DNA of 10,512 nt. Origin: Planctomycetota bacterium. Lineage in GTDB: Bacteria; Planctomycetota; PLA2. Made by a program: the position numbers and the translations under genes. Below are positions 1 through 5,485 of the stretch, one piece after another (the first letter of the stretch is position 1; every line of letters begins with the position of its first letter). The stretch covers positions 1-10,512 of the forward strand of contig JAKLKT010000106.1 in assembly GCA_023150495.1 (NCBI GenBank), read 5' to 3'. The notes below the pieces were generated by a model, which was given only the letters and a program-made list of their open reading frames with translations, was not told the DNA's origin and ran no database searches.

Positions 1-1
1 C

Positions 2-478
2 GCGCACTGCACGCGGGAGGTGCTCGTCGCGCACCCCGACGAGCCGATCGGCGAGGCACTGCGGCGCATGGCGCCGGGCGAGGTCGGACGCCTGCCGGTC
101 GTCAGGAGGGACGAGCCGCGCAAGGTGGTCGGCCTGCTCCGGCGGAGCGATCTCATCCGCGCCTACGACGCGGCGCTCGCGCGGCGCGCGGCCAGGCGCC
201 AGCGAGCGGCGCAGACGCGCATCGGCATCCTGGGCGGCAGCGACATCGAGGAGGCAAGGCTCGAGGCGGGCGCCCCTGCGGCCGGGCGCACGCTCCGCGA
301 ACTGCAGTGGCCATCGCAATGCGTCATCGCGACGATCCGGCGCCACCACCGCGTGATCATCCCGCGCGGCGACACCCGTCTCGAGGCGGGCGATCTGCTG
401 CTCCTCGTCGGCGACCCTGGGGCCCGGGAGGCGGCCCGCCGGCTGTGTCGCGCGGGGTCGGGCGAGAGGGGCGCGTAG
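2..478 (+). CDS. C-terminal part of a CBS / RCK-C (TrkA-C) domain protein, probably a ClC-type chloride channel
   Basis: The gene is cut by the left edge: the frame is open from base 2 and only the last ~158 codons are present. A GTG at 20 is in frame but lies inside the CBS fold, so it is not taken as the start. The visible part opens with the second half of a CBS pair (VLVAHPDEPIGEALRRM, then GRLPVV and VGLLRRSDLIRAYDAAL), a regulatory nucleotide-binding module. After a basic linker (ARRAARRQRAAQ) comes an RCK-C/TrkA-C-like domain, with IPRGDTRLEAGDLLLLVGD as its typical end. This order at a C-terminus is known from bacterial ClC chloride channels/antiporters. The 'GRLPVV...VGLLRRSDL' wording fits them best, but no membrane segment is in view, so a cation transporter regulator with the same domains remains possible. 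It converges with infC. Confidence 0.7.
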   Translation, partial: AHCTREVLVAHPDEPIGEALRRMAPGEVGRLPVVRRDEPRKVVGLLRRSDLIRAYDAALARRAARRQRAAQTRIGILGGSDIEEARLEAGAPAAGRTLRELQWPSQCVIATIRRHHRVIIPRGDTRLEAGDLLLLVGDPGAREAARRLCRAGSGERGA

Positions 479-511
479 GATCTTCCCACCCGGAAGGCCG
501 GCGAGCCGCCA

Positions 512-536
512 CCGGGGGTACGGGATGCCCCCCCGG
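512..536 (+). terminator. Candidate hairpin downstream of the CBS/RCK-C gene
   Basis: A perfect 7-bp inverted repeat (CCGGGGG at 512-518, CCCCCGG at 530-536) encloses an 11-base loop, 33 bases after the TAG stop. It sits in the 153-base gap between two convergent genes. There is no T-run on either side, so this is not a classic intrinsic terminator. It is a plausible weak terminator or 3'-end stabiliser in a GC-rich genome. Confidence 0.35.
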
Positions 537-586
537 GGCCAGCACCGCGCGCCGGACGAGCAGCCATCCCCCGGAGGCCCCCTCGC

Positions 587-608
587 CCGGAAGCTGCGGC
601 GCTTCCGG
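587..608 (-). terminator. Candidate hairpin downstream of infC
   Basis: A perfect 8-bp inverted repeat (CCGGAAGC at 587-594, GCTTCCGG at 601-608) with a 6-base loop lies 23 bases after the infC stop on the minus strand. It overlaps a second possible stem (CTGCGG 594-599 with CCGCAG 611-616), so the two cannot form together. No T-run follows in either direction. It is a likely operon end for aspS-thrS-infC. Confidence 0.4.
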
Positions 609-631
609 ATCCGCAGAGGTTCCGGCGGACG

Positions 632-1165
632 CTACTTCCGCGCGATCGTCATGCTCATGCGGCGCCCCTCCATCATCGGGGGCCGCTCGACCTTCGCCAC
701 GTCCTCGAGCATCGCGACGATGCGCTTCAGCACGTCGGTGCCGAGGTCCTGGCGGGAGAGCTCCCTTCCGCGGAAGAGCACGGTGAACATGACCTTGTCG
801 CCGTCGGCGAGGAACTCCCGCGCGCGCTTCGCCTTCGTCGTGAGGTCGCCCTCCTCCGTCTTCGGGCGCATGCGCAGCTCCTTCATCTGGGAGCCGCCCT
901 TCTTGCGGCCGCGCGTCTTCTTCTTCTCCTCGTACTTGTACTTGCCGAAGTCGAGGATGCGGCAGACCGGCGGCCGCGCGTCGGCGGCCACCTCGACGAG
1001 GTCGAGGCCCATGTCCTGCGCCATGCGCAGCGCCTCGTCGCGGGGGAACACCCCGATCTGGTTCCCCTCGTGGGAGATGACGCGGACCTCGCGGGCGCGG
1101 ATCCGCTCGTTCACGCGCGGCCCGATGTCGCGCGTGCTCTTGGCTTGGTGCGGGCGTCGCGGAAT
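632..1165 (-). CDS. infC: Translation initiation factor IF-3 with a likely ATT start
   Basis: IF-3 binds the 30S subunit, prevents early 50S joining and proofreads the start codon and initiator tRNA. The protein (177 residues from the ATT) has an N-domain (about 15-84, with NERIRAREVRVI and PPVCRILDFGKYKYE), a lysine-rich linker (about 80-92) and a C-domain (about 92-175, with GDKVMFTVLFRGRE and EGRRMSM). E. coli IF-3 has 180 residues. Start choice: a perfect AGGAGG (1180-1175) stands 9 bases before ATT at 1165-1163, and ATT is the known infC start in E. coli, where it supports autoregulation by IF-3. An in-frame GTG at 1195 would lie upstream of this site, overlap the end of thrS and have no such ribosome site. 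It is the last gene of the aspS-thrS-infC set. The usual followers rpmI and rplT are absent. Confidence 0.93.
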   Translation of the reverse strand: MPRRPHQAKSTRDIGPRVNERIRAREVRVISHEGNQIGVFPRDEALRMAQDMGLDLVEVAADARPPVCRILDFGKYKYEEKKKTRGRKKGGSQMKELRMRPKTEEGDLTTKAKRAREFLADGDKVMFTVLFRGRELSRQDLGTDVLKRIVAMLEDVAKVERPPMMEGRRMSMTIARK

Positions 1166-1174
1166 GTTCCTCTT

Positions 1175-1180
1175 CCTCCT
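1175..1180 (-). promoter_or_regulatory. infC Shine-Dalgarno site fused to the thrS stop codon
   Basis: On the minus strand the sequence reads TAGGAGG: the last two bases of the thrS stop TAG (1181-1179) are the first two of a perfect AGGAGG. It is 9 bases from the ATT codon at 1165. This is the strongest Shine-Dalgarno site I found in the window. It argues for ATT rather than the upstream GTG as the infC start, and for translational coupling to thrS. Confidence 0.8.
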
Positions 1181-3025
1181 AAAGGTCAAGGGCACGCGAG
1201 GCGTGCCTCTTGCGGATGTCCTCGATGACTTCTGCCGCGGGGAGCGCGCCCCTGTCCTCGCCGTCGCGCGGCCGGACCGAGAGCGTGCCCGCCGCGGCCT
1301 CGCGCTCCCCCACCACGAGCAGGTAGGGGATCCTGCGGCCGATCCCGTCGCGGATCTTGGCGCCGATCTTCTCGTTCCTCTCGTCCACGTCGACCCTGAG
1401 CCCGACGGCGCGCATCCGCGCCTCCACGTCCTTCGCGTAGGGAAGGGTCTTGTCGGTCACGGGGAGGAGGAGCGCCTGGGTGGGCGCGAGCCAGACCGGG
1501 AACTTCCCGGCGTAGTGCTCGACGAGCACGCCGATCATCCGGTCGAGCGAGCCGAGGATCGCGCGGTGGATCATCACCGGCCGGTGGCGGCCGCTGTCCT
1601 TGCCGACGTACTCGAGGCCGAACCGCTCCGGCATCTGGAAGTCGAGCTGGATCGTTCCGCACTGCCACTTCCGGCCGAGGCTGTCGGTCAGGTCGAAGTC
1701 GAGCTTCGGGCCGTAGAAGTTGCCCTCCTGCGGCGCCTCGCGGTAGCTCTTCCCCCAGTTCCTCAGCGCGCCGGCGAGCGCGCCCTCCGCCTTGTCCCAG
1801 ATCTCGTCCGAGCCCATCCGGTCCGGGGGCCGGGTCGAGAGCTTGATCTCGGGCACGCCGAAGCCGAGCACCTTGTACACCTTCTCGAGCATGTCGAGGC
1901 AGTCGATGACCTCGGCCTCGATCTGGTCGGGCGTGCAGTAGACATGCGCGTCGTCCTGCACGAACCCGCGCACGCGGAAGAGCCCGTGGAGCACGCCCGA
2001 CAGCTCGTAGCGGTGCACCATCCCGAACTCCGCGAGCCGGAGCGGCAGCTCCTTGTAGGAGCGCATCGCGGTCCGGTAGACGATGCAGGCGCCCGGGCAG
2101 TTCATGGGCTTCACGGCGAAGGAGCGGTCCTCCTTCTCCACGAAGTACATGTTGTCGCGGTAGTGGTCGTAGTGCCCCGACCGGTGAGCTCGCGCCAGAG
2201 GACGACGCCGCCGGCGTGCCAGAAGGGGAATCCCGGCGCCTCCTCGTGGAAGGAGAAGAGGTCGAGCTCCGACCCGAGCTTCCGGTGGTCGCGCTTCTTC
2301 GCCTCCTCGACCAGATCGAGGTGCTTCTTCAGCTCCGCCTCCGACGGGAACGCGGTGCCGTGGATGCGCTGCATCGGGATCCCGCTCGCGTCGCCCCGCC
2401 AGTAGGCGCCCGACGCGGAGAGGACCTTGAACGCCGGGATCGCGCCGAACGACGCGACGTGCGGCCCGCGGCACATGTCGCTGAACCGGTTCCCGTTCAC
2501 GTAGAACGAGATCACGTCGCCCTTGAGCTTCAGCTCCTCCAGGTACTCCGCCTTCAGCTTGTAGCCGAGGCGGCGGAGCTCCTTGCCGGCGGCGACGGGG
2601 TCCAGCTCCTTCCGCTCGAAGGGGAGGCCCAGCGCCGCGAGCTCGCGCATCTTCGCCTCGATCCGCGCGAGGTCGTCCGGGGTGAACGGCTCCTTCACGA
2701 CGAAGTCGTAGTAGAAACCCTCCGCGGTCGGCGGGCCGAACCCCAGCTGCGCGTCGGGGAAGAGCTCGAGCACCGCGGCGGCGCAAAGGTGCGCGGCGGA
2801 GTGGCGGATGAGGAGGACCGCGTCCGGTGACCCCTTGGTGATGATGCGGATCTGCCCGTCGCCGGTGATCCGCTGCTCCATGGCGCAGAGCTCGCCGTTC
2901 CAGAAGCAGCCGACCGCGTCCTTCGCGAGGCGCGGGCCGATCTTCCGCGCCACGTCGGCGCAGGTGCTGTTCAGGGGGACCTCGAGGGTCTTGCCGTCAG
3001 GCAACGTGACGCGCGCGACGGTCAT
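1179..3025 (-). CDS. thrS: Threonine-tRNA ligase, disrupted by an internal deletion and frameshift
   Basis: ThrRS charges tRNA-Thr. The first frame (ATG 3025) holds a TGS domain (1-62) and the editing domain, with HSAAH at 75-79 and CRGPH at 185-189. It runs through the start of the catalytic core to residue 280 (WREL). A second frame, beginning at about 2183 (RSGHYDHYRDNMYF) and ending at 1179, gives 334 residues: the zinc ligands (Cys in MNCPG, His in QDDAH, His in VMIHRA), motif 2 (HGLFRVRGF), motif 3 (GSLDR) and the anticodon-binding domain. Compared with E. coli ThrRS (642 residues), about 28 residues carrying class II motif 1 are missing, and the frame changes there. The missing length (about 82 bases, 1 modulo 3) would restore both frame and size. 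An assembly error is likelier than a true loss unless a second thrS exists. No clear ribosome site precedes the ATG. It lies 85 bases after aspS. Confidence 0.93.
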
Positions 3026-3047
3026 CGAGTCGGGATCCGCATGAACG

Positions 3048-3103
3048 CCCGGGATGATACCACCCGGGGAGGCCGGGAAGAGGGGGGGCGCGGGGGGGAG
3101 GGG
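3048..3103 (-). other. aspS-thrS gap: GC hairpin and C-rich/G-run tract
   Basis: The 85-base gap holds two things. One is an inverted repeat of CCCGGG (3048-3053 and 3063-3068) whose arms enclose 9 bases. The other is a strongly strand-biased tract at 3066-3103: on the plus strand there are runs of four, three, seven, seven and four Gs with short spacers, so the operon transcript is C-rich here. The plus strand could fold into a G-quadruplex, and the transcript could serve as a Rho entry site. Both are inferences from composition. Confidence 0.35.
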
Positions 3104-3110
3104 CGCATCG

Positions 3111-4862
3111 CTACTTGAGCCGGACGCCCAGCTCGTCGAGCTGCTCCGGGTCGACGGTCGCGGGGGAGTCCGCCATGAGGTCCACGGCCTTCGCGGTCTT
3201 CGGGAACGCGATCACCTCGCGGATCGAGGTCGCGCCGGTGAGGAGCATCGCGAACCGGTCGAGGCCCCAGGCGAAGCCGCCGTGCGGCGGCGCGCCGTAG
3301 GTGAGCGCCTCGAAGAGGAACCCGAACCGGTGGCGGACCTCCTCCTCGGCGAGGCCGAGGACCTTGAAGACCTCCATCTGCACGTCTCGGCGGTGGATGC
3401 GGATCGAGCCGCTGCCGAGCTCGACGCCGTCGAGCACCGCGTCGTAGGCCTGGCAGCGCACGCGGCCGGGGTCCGTGGACAGGAACGCGAGATGTTCCGG
3501 CTTGGGCGCGGTGAAGGGGTGGCGGGTGCAGACCCAGCTGCCCGGCTTCTCGCCCGGCTCGAAGAGCGGGAAGTCGGTGACGAGGAGCGCCACGTGCCTG
3601 TCCGCGGGGACGAGCCCCCGCGCCTGCGCGACGTGGTTCCGCACCGCGCCGAGGCTCTTCGCGACGACCACGGGGTCCTTGTCCGCGACGAAGAGGAGCA
3701 GGTCGCCCTCCTTCGCCCCGAAGAGGTCCGGCAGCGTCGCGCCGGGGAAGAACTTCGCCACGGGGCCGCCGTGGCCCCCGGACCCCCCCACCTTCATCCA
3801 CGCGAGGCCCTTCGCGCCGAACTCGGCGGCGACCGGCTGCAGCGCGTCGATCTCCGCGCGCGACATCGCGCCGCCCTCCGGCACGGAGAGCCCGCGGACC
3901 GTGCCCGCGTGGAAGACCTTGAAGTCGCTCTTCCTGCCGAGCTCGGAGACGTCCCTGATCTCGAGGCCGAAGCGCAGGTCCGGCTTGTCGCTCCCGAACC
4001 GGAGCATCGCCTCGTCGTAGGTGAGCCGCGGGATCGGCCGGGAGATGCGGATGGGCTCGCGCGCCGCCTCCGCGAGGAGCCGCACGATCAGCTCCTCCTG
4101 GATCTGCAGGACCTCCTCCTCGCCGACGAACGCCATCTCGACGTCGAGCTGGGTGAACTCGGGCTGGCGGTGCGCGCGCAGGTCCTCGTCGCGGAAGCAG
4201 CGCGCGATCTGGTAGTAGCGGTCGAACCCCGCGCACATGAGGATCTGCTTGTAGACCTGCGGCGACTGCGGGAGCGCGTAGAACTTCCCGTGCTGGAGCC
4301 GGCTCGGCACGAGGTAGTCGCGCGCGCCTTCCGGCGTGGGCTTCGCGAGGATCGGCGTCTCGATCTCCGCGAACTCGCGCTCCTCGAAGAACGCGCGGAT
4401 CACCCTGTTCATCCGGTGGCGGAGGAGCAGGTGGCTCTGCATCTCCGGCCGGCGGAGGTCGAGGGGGCGGTGCTCGAGGCGGATCTCGTCCGAGACGTCG
4501 CCGCCGCCGATCTCGAACGGCGGCGTCGGCGACTCGGAGAGGACCCTGATCGCGCGCGCCGAGACCTCGACCTCGCCGGTCGCGAGCTTCGGATTCCTCG
4601 CCTCCTTCGGGCGGGCTCGCACCTCGCCCTCGACCTGGACGACGAACTCGGGGCGGCACTTCGCGGCCGCGGCGTGGGCGGCCGCGCTGTCCTCCGCGCT
4701 CACGCGCACCTGGGTGAACCCGTAGCGGTCGCGGAGGTCGAGGAAGACGAGGCCGCCCTGGTCGCGCCGGCGGTGGACCCAGCCCGCGAGGGTGACGGTC
4801 TTCCCCGCGTGCGAGGCGCGGAGCTCGCCGCAGGTGTGGGTGCGGTACGCGGTCTTCAACAT
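3111..4862 (-). CDS. aspS: Aspartate-tRNA ligase (bacterial type)
   Basis: AspRS charges tRNA-Asp (or tRNA-Asp and tRNA-Asn in species that make Asn-tRNA by transamidation). The protein has 583 residues, close to E. coli's 590. Order: OB-fold anticodon domain (about 8-110, GWVHRRRDQGGLVFLDLRD); class II core with PTPEGARDYLVPSR (175-188) and LPQSPQVYKQ; motif 2 (FRDEDLRAHRQPEFTQLD, 223-240); the bacterial GAD insertion domain (about 295-415); motif 3 (GLDRFAMLLTG, 533-543). Residue 35 is Gln in RRRDQGG, at a position often Leu or His and linked to Asp/Asn tRNA discrimination, so specificity cannot be read off. Start: the ATG at 4862 matches the family N-terminus, and the longer open frame would overlap the divergent kinase gene. 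No clear Shine-Dalgarno site is seen. It is the first gene of the aspS-thrS-infC set. Confidence 0.97.
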   Translation of the reverse strand: MLKTAYRTHTCGELRASHAGKTVTLAGWVHRRRDQGGLVFLDLRDRYGFTQVRVSAEDSAAAHAAAAKCRPEFVVQVEGEVRARPKEARNPKLATGEVEVSARAIRVLSESPTPPFEIGGGDVSDEIRLEHRPLDLRRPEMQSHLLLRHRMNRVIRAFFEEREFAEIETPILAKPTPEGARDYLVPSRLQHGKFYALPQSPQVYKQILMCAGFDRYYQIARCFRDEDLRAHRQPEFTQLDVEMAFVGEEEVLQIQEELIVRLLAEAAREPIRISRPIPRLTYDEAMLRFGSDKPDLRFGLEIRDVSELGRKSDFKVFHAGTVRGLSVPEGGAMSRAEIDALQPVAAEFGAKGLAWMKVGGSGGHGGPVAKFFPGATLPDLFGAKEGDLLLFVADKDPVVVAKSLGAVRNHVAQARGLVPADRHVALLVTDFPLFEPGEKPGSWVCTRHPFTAPKPEHLAFLSTDPGRVRCQAYDAVLDGVELGSGSIRIHRRDVQMEVFKVLGLAEEEVRHRFGFLFEALTYGAPPHGGFAWGLDRFAMLLTGATSIREVIAFPKTAKAVDLMADSPATVDPEQLDELGVRLK

Positions 4863-4907
4863 GGCGTTCAACCGGCGGTCCCGGAAGGGGTTCGGCGCAA
4901 GCGGGGC

Positions 4908-4936
4908 AGCGTACCCCCGGGAGGGGACGCCGGCAA
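4908..4936 (-). promoter_or_regulatory. Candidate sigma-70-type promoter for aspS-thrS-infC
   Basis: On the minus strand TTGCCG (4936-4931) and TACGCT (4913-4908) are separated by 17 bases, matching TTGACA and TATAAT at four and three positions. Transcription would start near 4901 and leave a leader of about 39 bases before the aspS ATG. The match is modest, but spacing and position in the 104-base divergent gap fit. Confidence 0.35.
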
Positions 4937-4966
4937 ATCGGCGGGTGGAGGCGGTATCGTCGGGGG

Positions 4967-5479
4967 ATGCGGCGGGTGCTCGTGGTCGGCTCAGGGGGGG
5001 CGGGGAAGTCGACCTTCGCGGCGCGGCTCGGCGCCGCCACGGGGCTTCCCGTCGTCCATCTCGATGCCGCCTTCTGGCGACCGGGCTGGGTCGAGCCAGC
5101 CGAGGGGGAGTGGCAGAGGATCGTCGCGGATCTCGTCGCACGCGACGCTTGGATCATGGACGGCAACTTCGGCGGGACGCTCGACGTGCGCCTCGCGGCG
5201 TGTGACACGGCAATCTTCCTCGACCGCTCGCGGTGGCTCTGCCTCCTGCGCATCTTCCGCCGCCTGCTGCGCTACCGCGGTCGCAGCCGTCCCGACATGG
5301 CGCCCGGCTGCGCCGAGGGATTCGATCTCGAGTTCCTTCGCTGGGTGTGGAACTTCCCGACGAAGAGCCGACCGCAGGTGGTCGCGAAGCTCGCCGCCGC
5401 CGCCGCGACGAGGAGGGTCGTCACGCTCCGCTCGGATCGCGAGGTGGACCGGTTCCTCTCCGGCGCCGCGAGGGGGTAG
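4967..5479 (+). CDS. Small P-loop nucleoside kinase-like protein (topology-modulation / FlaR-like)
   Basis: The 170-residue protein has the layout of the adenylate-kinase-like P-loop family often named 'DNA topology modulation protein' (FlaR). Features: Walker A GSGGAGKS at 8-15 after a short beta strand; the family signature HLDAAFWRPGW at 31-41; WIMDGNF at 62-68; IFLDRSRW at 83-90; a basic arm RIFRRLLRYRGRSRP (about 95-109), probably a lid; and a Trp-rich FLRWVWNFP at 123-131. The substrate is unknown; a small-molecule or nucleotide kinase activity is a family inference, and the topology role is a historic label. It is transcribed away from aspS and ends two bases from the hslU stop. No Shine-Dalgarno site is at the right distance. 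TATCGT (4955-4960) ends 6 bases before the ATG, so a leaderless mRNA is possible. Confidence 0.85.
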   Translation: MRRVLVVGSGGAGKSTFAARLGAATGLPVVHLDAAFWRPGWVEPAEGEWQRIVADLVARDAWIMDGNFGGTLDVRLAACDTAIFLDRSRWLCLLRIFRRLLRYRGRSRPDMAPGCAEGFDLEFLRWVWNFPTKSRPQVVAKLAAAAATRRVVTLRSDREVDRFLSGAARG

Positions 5480-5485
5480 GCCTAC
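5476..5485. repeat. Palindrome joining two convergent stop codons
   Basis: GTAGGCCTAC is a perfect 10-base palindrome that contains the TAG of the kinase gene (5477-5479) and the TAG of hslU (minus strand, 5484-5482). Only GC separates the two stops, so any terminator for either gene must lie inside the other gene. The palindrome is short and may simply follow from two facing TAG codons. Confidence 0.7.

Noticed and set aside
525..2405. Long plus-strand open frame (626 codons) opposite infC and thrS
   Set aside because: It lies antisense to two clearly homologous genes; its residues are the low-complexity product of GC-rich third positions and match no domain.
2111..2786. Programmed frameshift, intron or intein in thrS
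   Set aside because: About 28 conserved residues are absent, so a ribosomal slip cannot restore the protein. Nothing is inserted at the junction, so an intron or intein is excluded.
4863..5141. N-terminal extension of AspRS
   Set aside because: The extra 93 residues are Arg/Pro-rich, overlap the divergent kinase gene and are absent from the family.
3022..5253. Minus-strand open frame of 743 codons over aspS
   Set aside because: Wrong frame of aspS; the real protein is in the neighbouring frame from 4862.
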